Notes under the pieces: model-generated
What the model saw: only the letters and a program-made list of their open reading frames with translations
Databases searched by the model: none
What the model was told of the DNA's origin: nothing
Origin: Anaerolineae bacterium
Lineage (GTDB): Bacteria > Chloroflexota > Anaerolineae > Aggregatilineales > Phototrophicaceae
Assembly (NCBI GenBank): GCA_020849765.1
Contig: JADLAY010000012.1
Span: 1-42,605, forward strand
Reading direction: 5' to 3'
Length of the DNA stretch: 42,605 bases
Shown here: positions 24,341 through 32,358 of the stretch, piece by piece
Layout of the letters: every line of letters begins with the position of its first letter
Position numbering within the stretch: position 1 is the first letter of the stretch
Made by a program: the position numbers and the translations under genes

Positions 24341-25291
24341 ATGGCTGCGTTGACTTCCACCGCAACGGAGCGCGAGACGCCTTCGCTCATGCGCCGCTTC
24401 GGGGCGTATCTCTACAACCATCCCAATCTATCGCTGATTCTGTTGCTGCTGCTGCCGCTCGGCTGGCTGCTGATCGTCTACCTGGGCAGCATCGGCGCGC
24501 TGCTGGTGCAGAGCTTCTTCTCGATTGACGATTTCAGCGGGCGCATCATCCGCGAGTTCTCGCTGCGCACGTATCAGGATCTGTTCACGCAGGCGCACTT
24601 CGACATCTTCCTGCGCACGGCCATCATGGCGGCGGCGGTCACGATTGCCGCGGCGATCATCGCCTTCCCGCTGGCCTACTACATGGCGCGCTTTGCCAAC
24701 AACCGCACGCGTGGCATCCTCTACCTGCTGGTGATGGTGCCGCTGTGGTCGAGCTACCTCGTGCGCGTCTACGCCTGGAAGCTGATCCTGGCCGACGAGG
24801 GCATCATCACCTGGGCCTTCAGCGCGGTCGGGCTGCGCGGCGTGCTCGACGCCGTCCTCGCCATCCCCTTGATCGGCGGGCGCACGCTGTCGTTCTCGTT
24901 CATCGGCATGTTCCTGGTCTTCGTCTACATCTGGCTGCCGTACATGATCCTGCCGATCAATGCCGCGCTCGAACGCGTGCCCAAGTCGCTGATCGAAGCG
25001 TCGAGCGATCTCGGCGCGCCGCCGGGCTACACCTTCCGCAAGGTGATCCTGCCGCTGGCGATTCCCGGCGTCGTCGCGGGGTCGATCTTCACCTTCTCGC
25101 TGACGCTCGGCGACTACATCATCCCGCAGATCATTGGCAATTCGAGCTTCTTCATCGGCGGGGCGGTCTATTCGTACCAGGGCACGGCGGGCAACATCCC
25201 GCTGGCCGCGGCCTTCACCGTCGTCCCGATTGTGATCATGATCGTCTACCTGATGATCGCCAAGCGGCTGGGGGCATTTGATGCGTTGTAG
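24341..25291 (+). CDS. ABC transporter permease, PotB/YdcU type
   Basis: A 316-residue inner-membrane protein with about six hydrophobic helices (first at 35-57). The EAA motif ASSDLGAPPGYTFRKVILPLAIPG near residue 226 contacts the ATPase. It belongs to the BPD_transp_1 family, polyamine subgroup. GAGAGG lies 8 nt before the ATG. It pairs with the permease at 25571 and needs the ATPase at 14246 and the binding protein at 11173. The stop TAG is followed after one base by a heptad array. Confidence 0.9.
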   Translation: MAALTSTATERETPSLMRRFGAYLYNHPNLSLILLLLLPLGWLLIVYLGSIGALLVQSFFSIDDFSGRIIREFSLRTYQDLFTQAHFDIFLRTAIMAAAVTIAAAIIAFPLAYYMARFANNRTRGILYLLVMVPLWSSYLVRVYAWKLILADEGIITWAFSAVGLRGVLDAVLAIPLIGGRTLSFSFIGMFLVFVYIWLPYMILPINAALERVPKSLIEASSDLGAPPGYTFRKVILPLAIPGVVAGSIFTFSLTLGDYIIPQIIGNSSFFIGGAVYSYQGTAGNIPLAAAFTVVPIVIMIVYLMIAKRLGAFDAL

Positions 25292-25292
25292 A

Positions 25293-25362
25293 GCGGTTAG
25301 CCATTGGCAGTTGGCTATTGGCGGTTGGCGGTTGGCTTTTGGCTGTCAGCTTTCGGCGGTCA
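25293..25362 (+). repeat. Longest heptad array: ten GCNNTYR units
   Basis: Ten heptads in unbroken 7-bp register (GCGGTTA, GCCATTG, GCAGTTG, GCTATTG, GCGGTTG twice, GCTTTTG, GCTGTCA, GCTTTCG, GCGGTCA). Positions 1-2 (GC) are invariant, positions 3-4 are free, and positions 5-7 are mostly TTG/TTA/TCA. Confidence 0.9.
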
Positions 25363-25379
25363 GGCCGGAAACGAACTCC

Positions 25380-25500
25380 GCCAGGGCATCAATGCCCTGG
25401 CTAGGGTTACGCCCGGTGAACCGGGCTGCACAAGCGGCCAACACGTTTAGTCAGTCCCGTTTACGGGACGCAGCCTTAGCCGGATGGTCGACCATCCGGC
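25380..25500. repeat. Cluster of four perfect palindromes
   Basis: Arms are GCCAGGGCAT (25380-25401, 2-nt centre), GCCCGG (25411-25426, 4-nt loop), GTCCCGT (25454-25469, 2-nt centre) and GCCGGATGGT (25479-25500, 2-nt centre). They fill the gap between the two permease genes and could form hairpins in the transcript. Confidence 0.85.
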
Positions 25501-25570
25501 GGTCGTTGGATACCCCTTCTGTGTCCTCCGCGCCTCCGTGGTTCAATCTGTCTTCAGGGAGCGAGCGACG

Positions 25571-26359
25571 ATGACTCAGCGCGCGTCATGGCCGCTCCGG
25601 CTGGCGACGATCGGGGCGATCCTGTTCCTGCACTTCCCGATCTTTGTCATCTTCCTCTACGCCTTCACGACCGAGGAATCGGCCTTCACCTTTCCGCCGC
25701 CAGGCCTGACGACGAGTTGGTTCGGCGTGATCGCCGGGCGCGAAGACTTCTGGCGCGCGCTGGGGATGTCGCTGCAGGTGGCGGCCATCGCGACGACGCT
25801 CGCCATCCTCCTCGGCACGCTGATCGCGCTGGCGACCTACCGCCGCAGCTTCTTTGGCCGCGACGCCATCTCGCTGCTCGTCGTGCTGCCGATCGCGCTG
25901 CCGGGCATCGTCAGCGGCATCGCCCTGCGCTCGTCGATCAGCCTGCTCGGCGTCGACTTCAGCATCTGGACGATCATTATCGGCCACGCGACCTTTTGCA
26001 TCGTCACCGTCTACAACAACGTGATCGCGCGCTTGCGCCGGACGTCAAACTCGATTGTCGAGGCGTCGAGCGACCTGGGCGCCTCCAACTGGCAGACGTT
26101 CCGCCACGTCATCCTGCCCAACATCGCGACCGCGCTGCTGGCGGGCGGCATGCTCGCCTTCGCCCTCTCGTTCGACGAAATCATCGTCACGACCTTCACG
26201 GCGGGCCAGCAGCAGACGCTGCCGATCTGGATCTTCAGCCAGCTCACGCGCCCGCGCGACCGCCCGGTGACCAACGTCGCCGCCATCATCGTCGTGCTGA
26301 CGACCATCATCCCGATCTATCTGGCCTACCGCTTCACGCAGTCCACACGCGAGACGTAA
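25571..26359 (+). CDS. ABC transporter permease, PotC/YdcV type
   Basis: A 262-residue inner-membrane protein with six hydrophobic segments (first at 12-31). The EAA loop [21 protein letters not shown] near 186 is complete. It has the periplasmic loop [20 protein letters not shown] typical of PotC-like second permeases. GGGAGCGA precedes ATG 25571. It is the last gene of the transporter set; the next sequence is the REP array of the RAYT. Confidence 0.9.
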   Translation: MTQRASWPLRLATIGAILFLHFPIFVIFLYAFTTEESAFTFPPPGLTTSWFGVIAGREDFWRALGMSLQVAAIATTLAILLGTLIALATYRRSFFGRDAISLLVVLPIALPGIVSGIALRSSISLLGVDFSIWTIIIGHATFCIVTVYNNVIARLRRTSNSIVEASSDLGASNWQTFRHVILPNIATALLAGGMLAFALSFDEIIVTTFTAGQQQTLPIWIFSQLTRPRDRPVTNVAAIIVVLTTIIPIYLAYRFTQSTRET

Positions 26360-26362
26360 TGC

Positions 26363-26423
26363 GGGTTTGGCGCCGCGTAAGGGTTTGGCGCTGCGTAAGG
26401 GTTTGGCGTCGCCAAACCCCTAC
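26363..26423. repeat. REP-like array: three GGGTTTGGCG units, the last a full palindrome
   Basis: GGGTTTGGCG repeats at 26363, 26381 and 26399, exactly 18 bp apart and linked by YGCGTAA. The third is completed to a palindrome by CGCCAAACCCCTAC (to 26423). The stop codon of the RAYT gene (CTA on the + strand, 26420-26422) lies in that arm. Confidence 0.9.
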
Positions 26424-26956
26424 CGGTTTCGTGATGGATGATGTTCGTCGTCTTGCCAGCGCGCGGGGTTGGCCAGGATGTACTGGCGGATGGCATTCAA
26501 TTCGCGTTCGTCACGGATGACCCGTTCCCAATAATTGCGCTGCCAGATGCTGCCTTCTGTCTGCAACAACAGGTTGACTCGGCGAGTCGTTTTTGACTTG
26601 TACGCGCCCAATATGGTGCCCAGTGATCCGGGAATCGGTTTGGCGTATTCTGCTTTGAATTCGTCGTCCGTAGGGGTTTGGCGCCGCCAAACCCCTACAC
26701 CGCCCTCTGTGAGGACGATGATGCCATGGAGGTGATTTGGCATGATGACGAACAGATCGAGGCCGACATTCTGCCGGACGGACGCTGTCTGTAACCATTC
26801 TTCATGTGCAATCGTGCCCGCCGGGCTGAGCACGACGCGCTCGCCTTCGACCTCGCCGAACAGGCACTGGCGCTGCGCTGTGCAAATCGTCACAAAGTAG
26901 GCACGCGCCCCGCGGTAATCGTAGCCTGGCAGGCGAATCGAGCGGCGGTGGTGCAT
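26420..26956 (-). CDS. REP-associated tyrosine transposase (RAYT, Y1/IS200-like)
   Basis: A 178-residue Y1-type transposase. The N-terminal RLPGYDYRGARAYFVTICT, the HUH motif MPNHLHGII and the C-terminal IWQRNYWERVIRDERELNAIRQYILANPARW (candidate catalytic Tyr in the first part) are the RAYT hallmarks. These enzymes nick single-stranded REP hairpins. The sequence between motif HUH and the catalytic region contains GVWRRQTPT, encoded by a REP palindrome at 26670-26698 that leaves the frame open. The stop codon comes from a second REP. The gene appears intact and its own substrate repeats flank and invade it. Confidence 0.85.
   Translation of the reverse strand: MHHRRSIRLPGYDYRGARAYFVTICTAQRQCLFGEVEGERVVLSPAGTIAHEEWLQTASVRQNVGLDLFVIMPNHLHGIIVLTEGGVGVWRRQTPTDDEFKAEYAKPIPGSLGTILGAYKSKTTRRVNLLLQTEGSIWQRNYWERVIRDERELNAIRQYILANPARWQDDEHHPSRNR
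26670..26698. repeat. REP palindrome inside the RAYT coding sequence
   Basis: A perfect palindrome with 14-bp arms (GTAGGGGTTTGGCG) around one central base, identical in arm sequence to the right half of the array at 26395-26423. Read on the minus strand it encodes GVWRRQTP in frame. Confidence 0.9.
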
Positions 26957-26974
26957 GCGTCGTCGTTCGCCCCC

Positions 26975-28069
26975 TCACCGCACCTGACCGAACCAGCGCT
27001 CGTAGATCTCGTCGTAGATGCCGTCCTCCAGGATCTCCAGCAGCGCGCGGTCGATGTCCTCACGCAGCGGGCTGCCCGTCGGCAGGGCGATGCCGTAGTC
27101 CTGGCGCTCGAACAGCGGGCCGACGACCGTCACCTCGCCGCGGGCCTCGACGTTGGCGTAATAGATCAGCACCGGCGAGTCGTAGACCAGCGCGTCGATG
27201 TCGCCTTCTTCCAGCAGCGCATAGCCCTCTTCGATGCTCGTCAGCGGCGTGAAGATCAACCGCTGCTCGCGCAGGTATTCGGCAGCGGTTGTGCCCTCGA
27301 CCGTGGCGATGCGCTTGCCCGGCAGATCGTCGACGCTGCCGATCGACCCCTGGAGCTGCTGGACGGTGTTCTGCGCGCTCAGGTCGGCCGTCAGGTAGGC
27401 GATCAGGAAGATGCCGAGGATGACCCAGACGAAGGCGCCGACGCGCCCGGCGATGCTGCGCGGCATCTGCTCGCCAGCGCCGATCAGGCTGGCCGCCGCC
27501 CACCAGATGCCCTCACCGACGCCGGGCAGGTAGGCATCGGGGAAGTCGGGGTTGTTGCGCTCGACCAGCCAGACGAAGTGCCCGACCACCACCGTAGCCA
27601 CGATCATGACCACGATCCCGATCAGAATCGTCGGATTGAAGAACTGGAGGATGACGGCGAGGCCGGGGTCGCTGCCCTCGGCTGAGGTCATGATCTGCAA
27701 GCCGGCGTTGAACATCGGCTGCGAGAAATCGACGAATTCCTCGCGCTCGCGCGTGATGCTGATCCCGGCGATGCCGACGTCCGCCTGCGCATCGCGTACC
27801 TGATCGAGCACCTCGGTCACCGTCTCCAGCGGCACGTAGTTGAAGCTGAGGCCGGTGCGGCTCGCGATCGCTTGCCACAGGTCGATGCTGAAGCCGCTGT
27901 AACTGCCGTCGTCGTTGTAGATCACGAACGGGACGAGCGGCTTGATCGCAACCTTCAGCGGTTCGCCGGGCGCCTCCTGCGCCGCGAGCGGCCCGGCAGA
28001 CAGCAGCGCCAGCACGACCAGTGCGAACATCCACGGCAGGCGAGCGGAGATCGTCCGTTGTTTCACCAT
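26975..28069 (-). CDS. GluR0-like prokaryotic glutamate-receptor ion channel
   Basis: A 364-residue protein. A signal sequence (1-31) precedes the first half of a solute-binding domain (38-135; ISITREREEFVDFSQP carries the ligand carboxylate-binding Arg). Then come a transmembrane helix (145-169), a re-entrant pore loop (185-203), a second helix (208-230) and the second binding half (235-364; VYDSPVLIYY). This S1-M1-P-M2-S2 order defines bacterial ionotropic glutamate receptors. The K+ filter TVGYGD of GluR0 corresponds here to LIGAGEQ (195-201), so the ion selectivity is probably different or lost. It should sit in the cytoplasmic membrane as a tetramer with the binding domain outside. Ribosome binding site weak. 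Confidence 0.8.
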   Translation of the reverse strand: MVKQRTISARLPWMFALVVLALLSAGPLAAQEAPGEPLKVAIKPLVPFVIYNDDGSYSGFSIDLWQAIASRTGLSFNYVPLETVTEVLDQVRDAQADVGIAGISITREREEFVDFSQPMFNAGLQIMTSAEGSDPGLAVILQFFNPTILIGIVVMIVATVVVGHFVWLVERNNPDFPDAYLPGVGEGIWWAAASLIGAGEQMPRSIAGRVGAFVWVILGIFLIAYLTADLSAQNTVQQLQGSIGSVDDLPGKRIATVEGTTAAEYLREQRLIFTPLTSIEEGYALLEEGDIDALVYDSPVLIYYANVEARGEVTVVGPLFERQDYGIALPTGSPLREDIDRALLEILEDGIYDEIYERWFGQVR

Positions 28070-28152
28070 CTCGTGTTGTGTCCCCTGCAGGCATTCCCTG
28101 AGTGACGAGTATAGCGTAATCCGGGAGCCGACAGGGGACTCGAAGGCGAAGG

Positions 28153-30426
28153 CTACGGGCTGGCGACCGTTTCGCGCGCGACGTTGAAGTTGTCGCGGAA
28201 GATGTTGTCGGGGTCGTAGCGCTGCTTGAGCGCCCGCAGGCGTTCGAGCGTGGCGGGCGGGAAAGCATCGTTCAGCCGCTCCGGGCGCAGATCGGTCTCG
28301 AAGTTGATGTAGAGGCCGTCGAAGTGTTCCGCCAGCTCATCCCAGGCCAGATTCATACGCTCGCGGTTGGCGCCAAACGCCGCGACCGAGAAATTGGCGG
28401 ATCGATAGCCATAGGCGGTCTCGTCCGCGGGGACATCGGCCACCGCGCCGCCGACCGAGCGAATCTGGAAGAAGTAGACCGCGCCGCTGCGCAGCAGGCG
28501 TTCAGCCGCGGCGGCGAGTTCCGGCGTGATGTGATTGACCAGCCCGGAGCGCCCGACGGGATCGCCCTGGCCGTCGTGATAGCCGCCCTGGGCGTTGGCC
28601 ATGATTCCGGCATAGGGCGTGATTACCACCTGTTGATCGTAGAGCGGCGAGATCTCGGCGATCGGCTGCAGCCGGTCGATGATCACTTCCGGCTGATCCG
28701 AATCGACGACCGACAACACCTGCGCGATCATCGGCTGACCCCGGCGCGGCGGCCCCATAATCAGGAAGCTGGTCAGGTCGCGCGGGGCATTCTCGACGAT
28801 CGCGCCCCACTTTTCGAGGAAGTCCGCCGTGTCGCTGGCGTCGAGCACAAACTGACCCCAGCCGACTTCGCCAATCTCGTCGACCTCGAACTCGAACGAC
28901 GTGACGATGCCGTAATTGGCCCCCGCGCCGCGCACAGCCCAGAACAGATCGGCATTCTCGTTGTCGCTGGCGTGGACGCGCGCGCCATCGGCCAGGATCA
29001 TGTCGACCGCGCGCAGGTGATCGATGGTCAAGCCATGCTCGCGGGCCAGCCAGCCGATGCCCCCGGCCGTCGCCAGCCCGCCGACGCCGACTCCACCGTA
29101 ATCGCCCGAACTCAACGCCCAGCCATAGGGCGCTAGCGCCGCCGCCACGTCCATCCAGCGCGCGCCCGGCTCGACGCGGATGCGACGCGCCGCCTGATCG
29201 AGGATCTCGATCTTGTTCAGGCGCGACAGATCGATGATGATGCCGCCCTGATTGGTCGAGCGGCCGCTGATGCCGTGGCCGCCGCTTCGAATGCCGAGCG
29301 GCAGATCGGGGTGTGCGCGGGCGAAGGCGAGCGCCTCGACGATCTGGTCGGTGTCTTTGACCTGGAAGACGATGCCCGGCGCGCCGCCGCGCATGTAGGT
29401 CGACTTGACCCGCGCATAGCCGGAGTCGCCCGGCTCGATCACGGCGTCCGCCAGCGACTCCGGCACGCTGTCGTAGTCGATGCCAGCGTGGCGTTTGGCG
29501 AGCACGGCAGCCGGGCGGACGATCGTCTCGGTCAGTACTTGCGGCAGCGCACGCTCGACCGCGTCACGCAGCGCGGGGATAACCTCCTGCGCGAACTGCG
29601 CCAGCGTGCCCTCGTGATCGCTCCCCAGGATGAAGGTGCCGATGCCCTCTTCCACGACCAGCGGCAGCAGATCGTCGACCCATTGCTCGCTGGTGCCCTG
29701 CAGGAAGCCGCGCCGCGTGGCCGAAAACTGGCCGCCGATGTTGAGCAGCCGTCGGATTTCGCGAGGGTCGCGGCCCGCTTCCTGCGCGGCGGCGTCGATG
29801 ATCTGGTTGCCTCGCTGCAGGTCGCCATCTTTGAGATAGGCCATCGACGGCAGCCAGCCGTCGGCCTTGCGACCGGTCAGCCGCAGCATGCGCGGCTTAT
29901 AAGCGCCGAGCCAGATCGGGATGTCATGGGCGGGCAGCGGGCCACGCTCCGCGCCGTTGATCGGGTAGTACTGGCCCGCATAGCGCAGGGGGGACTCCGC
30001 GCCCGCATCCAGCATGCCGCGGATGATGTCGATCGCTTCGTCGAGCGCCTCGACGGCCTGGCCGGGGGTCAGCTTGCGCCCGCCCATCGCCTCGATCCCA
30101 TCCCAGAAAGCCCCTGAGCCGAGCGCCAGATTGAGACGGCCATTCGACAGCAGATCGAGACTGGCGGCAGAGCGCGCCAGGACGGCGGGCTGCCGCAGCG
30201 GCAGGTTGAGCACGTTGGGCGCGACCTGGATGCGCTCGGTTTGCGCGGCGACCCAGGTTAGCAGCGTCCACGTGTCGAAAAACGCGGGTTGATAGGGATG
30301 ATCCTGAAACGTGACGAGATCGTAGCCGAGGGCTTCGCTGCGCCTGGCCAGCGCAACGACTTTCTCCGGCACCGCGTTGCGCGGCGTCAGGAAGACCCCG
30401 AATTTGAGCGGATGACCATAATTCAT
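28153..30426 (-). CDS. Fusion: LLM flavin-dependent oxidoreductase + FAD-linked oxidase (BBE-like)
   Basis: A 757-residue two-enzyme chain. Residues 1-300 are a luciferase-like (LLM) domain: KFGVFLTPRN, LGYDLVTFQDHP, GRLNLALGSG. Residues about 340-757 are a berberine-bridge-type FAD oxidase: H384 in RSGGHGISG is the candidate covalent FAD ligand, GDYGGVGVGGLATAGGIGW follows, and YDPDNIFRDNFNV closes the C-terminus. The second covalent Cys of bicovalent members is absent from GDYGGVG, so attachment is probably through His only. AAAGGA precedes ATG 30426. It is divergent from, and probably controlled by, the MarR gene at 30511. Substrate unknown; coupling of two flavin sites in one chain suggests sequential oxidation of one compound. 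Confidence 0.85.
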   Translation of the reverse strand: MNYGHPLKFGVFLTPRNAVPEKVVALARRSEALGYDLVTFQDHPYQPAFFDTWTLLTWVAAQTERIQVAPNVLNLPLRQPAVLARSAASLDLLSNGRLNLALGSGAFWDGIEAMGGRKLTPGQAVEALDEAIDIIRGMLDAGAESPLRYAGQYYPINGAERGPLPAHDIPIWLGAYKPRMLRLTGRKADGWLPSMAYLKDGDLQRGNQIIDAAAQEAGRDPREIRRLLNIGGQFSATRRGFLQGTSEQWVDDLLPLVVEEGIGTFILGSDHEGTLAQFAQEVIPALRDAVERALPQVLTETIVRPAAVLAKRHAGIDYDSVPESLADAVIEPGDSGYARVKSTYMRGGAPGIVFQVKDTDQIVEALAFARAHPDLPLGIRSGGHGISGRSTNQGGIIIDLSRLNKIEILDQAARRIRVEPGARWMDVAAALAPYGWALSSGDYGGVGVGGLATAGGIGWLAREHGLTIDHLRAVDMILADGARVHASDNENADLFWAVRGAGANYGIVTSFEFEVDEIGEVGWGQFVLDASDTADFLEKWGAIVENAPRDLTSFLIMGPPRRGQPMIAQVLSVVDSDQPEVIIDRLQPIAEISPLYDQQVVITPYAGIMANAQGGYHDGQGDPVGRSGLVNHITPELAAAAERLLRSGAVYFFQIRSVGGAVADVPADETAYGYRSANFSVAAFGANRERMNLAWDELAEHFDGLYINFETDLRPERLNDAFPPATLERLRALKQRYDPDNIFRDNFNVARETVASP

Positions 30427-30443
30427 GCGTCGATGTTCCTTTG

Positions 30444-30504
30444 GTTGATGTATCAACTATTGTAAGCCTGTTGGTTGACCTGTCAACCTTTTCTTTCGTA
30501 TAAT
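30444..30504. promoter_or_regulatory. Divergent promoters with two MarR-type operators
   Basis: Operator 1 is GTTGAT-GT-ATCAAC (30444-30457) and operator 2 is GGTTGAC-CT-GTCAACC (30473-30488); their centres are 30 bp apart. On the + strand, TTGACC (30475-30480), 18 bp and TATAAT (30499-30504) drive the MarR gene. On the - strand, TTGACA (30481-30486), 16 bp and TACAAT (30459-30464) drive the fusion gene, starting near 30452 inside operator 1. Operator 2 contains both -35 boxes. Confidence 0.8.
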
Positions 30505-30510
30505 GTGCGT

Positions 30511-30987
30511 ATGAACACATCACCCCTCACCGATACTCAGAGCGCCGTCTGGTCGAGCTACCAGCGGCTGCGCCTGCGCCTGACCGAACGGATCAACCGC
30601 GAACTGGCGGAGAAGACCGGCCTGTCCGAAGCCGACTACGAGATCCTGGCGGTGCTGACCCAAGCGCCGGACGAGACGATGCGCGCCCTGTCGTTGCGCT
30701 GCGGGCTGGAATGGGAGAAGAGCCGCCTGTCGCACCAGCTCAAGCGAATGGAAGCGCGCGGACTCGTCCTGCGCGAGGATTGCACGGAGGACAACCGTGG
30801 CACCGTCATCCGCGTCACCGAGAGAGGGCGCTCGCTGGCGGCTGAGGCCCAGCGCCATTACGAGCAGGCGATCCAGCGCTACGTGACCGACGTACTGACG
30901 CCGGAGCAGCTTGATGCGCTCGGCAGCATCGCCGAGACGATCCTGGCCGGGCTTGAAGAGGGACAACCGCTCAAGCTGCACCGCTGA
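30511..30987 (+). CDS. MarR-family transcriptional regulator
   Basis: A 158-residue winged-helix repressor. The recognition region is MRALSLRCGLEWEKSRLSHQLKRMEARGLVLRE, followed by the wing TEDNRGTVIRVTERG; flanking helices form the dimer interface. It should bind the two palindromes in the upstream intergenic region and repress both itself and the divergent flavoenzyme, with release by a ligand, as in the family. The ATG at 30511 is only 6 nt after TATAAT, so the mRNA is predicted to start at the ATG and lack a leader. Confidence 0.9.
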   Translation: MNTSPLTDTQSAVWSSYQRLRLRLTERINRELAEKTGLSEADYEILAVLTQAPDETMRALSLRCGLEWEKSRLSHQLKRMEARGLVLREDCTEDNRGTVIRVTERGRSLAAEAQRHYEQAIQRYVTDVLTPEQLDALGSIAETILAGLEEGQPLKLHR

Positions 30988-31001
30988 CCGGCACTCTCAG
31001 G

Positions 31002-31568
31002 TCACGTGTGCGCCACGGCGTGCCACAGATTCTCATAATCGAGCACCATGCCGTGCGCGTCGACGATCAGCGTTGCCTGGAATGATCCGTTGCGGCTCTC
31101 GTACAGGTAGCGGTCGTCAGCCAGCCGCGTGTAGCGCTGCGGCAGCACTTCGAACGTGAAGCCGGGCCAGCGCACCCACGCCGCATCAAGCTCGGCCGAC
31201 TGGCCGACGGCGAGCTTGAGCCGACCGATGGCGACCGTATTCGTCGCCGGGCTGAAGCCGAGGTCGATGTCCGTGCAGCCCTGCCAGACCGCCAGCGCCT
31301 CGCCGTCAACCTGCCACTGCCCGTCAGGCTGGGCGACGATCTCCAGCCTGCGGACGCCGCCGTTTTCATGGATCGCGATCGTCGTCGCCGTCGTGCGCCA
31401 TGCGCGGTCGCACCTGACGTGGTAGTCGATGCGGATCGGCTGCCCATCTTGCCCGCGCAGCACGACGCCCTCGAGTTCGTAGCCCGCGTCCGATTGGCTC
31501 AGCACGCAGAAATCGCTGTGCGCCTCCTCACGAAAGCGCCACAGCACTGTGCTCAGATGTTGGGTCAT
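31002..31568 (-). CDS. Glycolipid-binding domain protein (PF06475-like)
   Basis: A 188-residue beta-rich protein matching the pattern I know for the putative glycolipid-binding family: YELEGVVLRGQDGQPIRIDYHVRCDRAWRT, CTDIDLGFSPATNTVAIGRL, FEVLPQRYTRLADDRYLYES and a final VDAHGMVLDYENLW. No signal peptide. Its ATG lies 7 nt after the stop of the Uma2 gene, so the two are coupled. It is convergent with the MarR gene. The biochemical role of this family is not established. Confidence 0.75.
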   Translation of the reverse strand: MTQHLSTVLWRFREEAHSDFCVLSQSDAGYELEGVVLRGQDGQPIRIDYHVRCDRAWRTTATTIAIHENGGVRRLEIVAQPDGQWQVDGEALAVWQGCTDIDLGFSPATNTVAIGRLKLAVGQSAELDAAWVRWPGFTFEVLPQRYTRLADDRYLYESRNGSFQATLIVDAHGMVLDYENLWHAVAHT

Positions 31569-31575
31569 GATGGAG

Positions 31576-32145
31576 TTAGCCGAACAATTCGCGCACGGAC
31601 GCGCGGAAACCGGGCAGTACGTCGCCGCCGTCGAGCACGTCAGCCTCGCGCAGCGTATTCGATCCGGATGGGGTATGCACAACCAGCATCTTTGACATGG
31701 GATAGGCGACCCAGACCAGCCGCGTGCCGAATTGCAGGTATTCGCTGACTTTGTCTTGCACCTCGTGCGCCTTATCGTTGGGCGACACGATCTCGACCGC
31801 CAGATCCGGCGCGAAGGGGACGTAGCCGGACTCCGGCAGTGCATCCGGCACGCGCGCGGCGGCGACGAAACCGATATCGGGTGCGCGCACGGTGTCGCGT
31901 CCGTCCGGGTTCTTGTGCAGGATGTAGCCCGTTTCCGCGCCGGTCGTCAGGCCCAGGTGATGTGTTTCGACGAAATCGCCGATCAGGCGCAGGAACTTCG
32001 AGGACGCAACTCCATGCTGCCAACTGGAAGGCGCCATGACGATCAACTCTCCTTCGCGCAGTTCGAGCCGCATGTCGACGTATTCCGGCAGATGGGACAG
32101 TTCCCACAGGTCTTCCGCCGTGTGATATTTCGCCTGAACGACCAT
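31576..32145 (-). CDS. Uma2-family endonuclease-like protein (DUF820)
   Basis: A 189-residue PD-(D/E)XK-type protein: LREGELIVMAPSSWQHG, VRAPDIGFV (Asp), PFAPDLAVEIVSPND (Asp and Glu of the core) and KVSEYLQFGTRLVWVAYP. This family is greatly expanded in Cyanobacteria and Chloroflexota and its DNA target is unknown. It is the first gene of the pair with the glycolipid-binding protein. Confidence 0.85.
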   Translation of the reverse strand: MVVQAKYHTAEDLWELSHLPEYVDMRLELREGELIVMAPSSWQHGVASSKFLRLIGDFVETHHLGLTTGAETGYILHKNPDGRDTVRAPDIGFVAAARVPDALPESGYVPFAPDLAVEIVSPNDKAHEVQDKVSEYLQFGTRLVWVAYPMSKMLVVHTPSGSNTLREADVLDGGDVLPGFRASVRELFG

Positions 32146-32205
32146 GTCATCGTTCCTTTAAGCGTATCGTTCATCCATCCATAAAGAGCCGTTTGTGGCG
32201 GCGAC

Positions 32206-32269
32206 GGACGCGCAACGGCGCGTCCCTACGGGTGACAATGATTTTGTAGGGACAGGGCGTGCCCTGTCC
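32206..32269. repeat. Two GTAGGGAC/GTCCCTAC-type stems
   Basis: GGACGCGC...GCGCGTCCCTAC (32206-32229) and GTAGGGACAGGGC...GCCCTGTCC (32246-32269) are back-to-back hairpins of the palindromic element family. Confidence 0.7.
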
Positions 32270-32358
32270 GCCCGTTCTTGCAACCGTTTCCCCGGATAGA
32301 CGAACACACATCTTTCCGTGCATTCACGCTCATTGTAGCACGACCAACACCGGTGCGA

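Noticed and set aside
26360..26423. Reading the GGGTTTGGCG array as a transcription terminator for the permease operon
   Set aside because: There is no T-run, and the unit recurs inside the RAYT gene, which identifies it as a REP element; a secondary terminating effect cannot be excluded.
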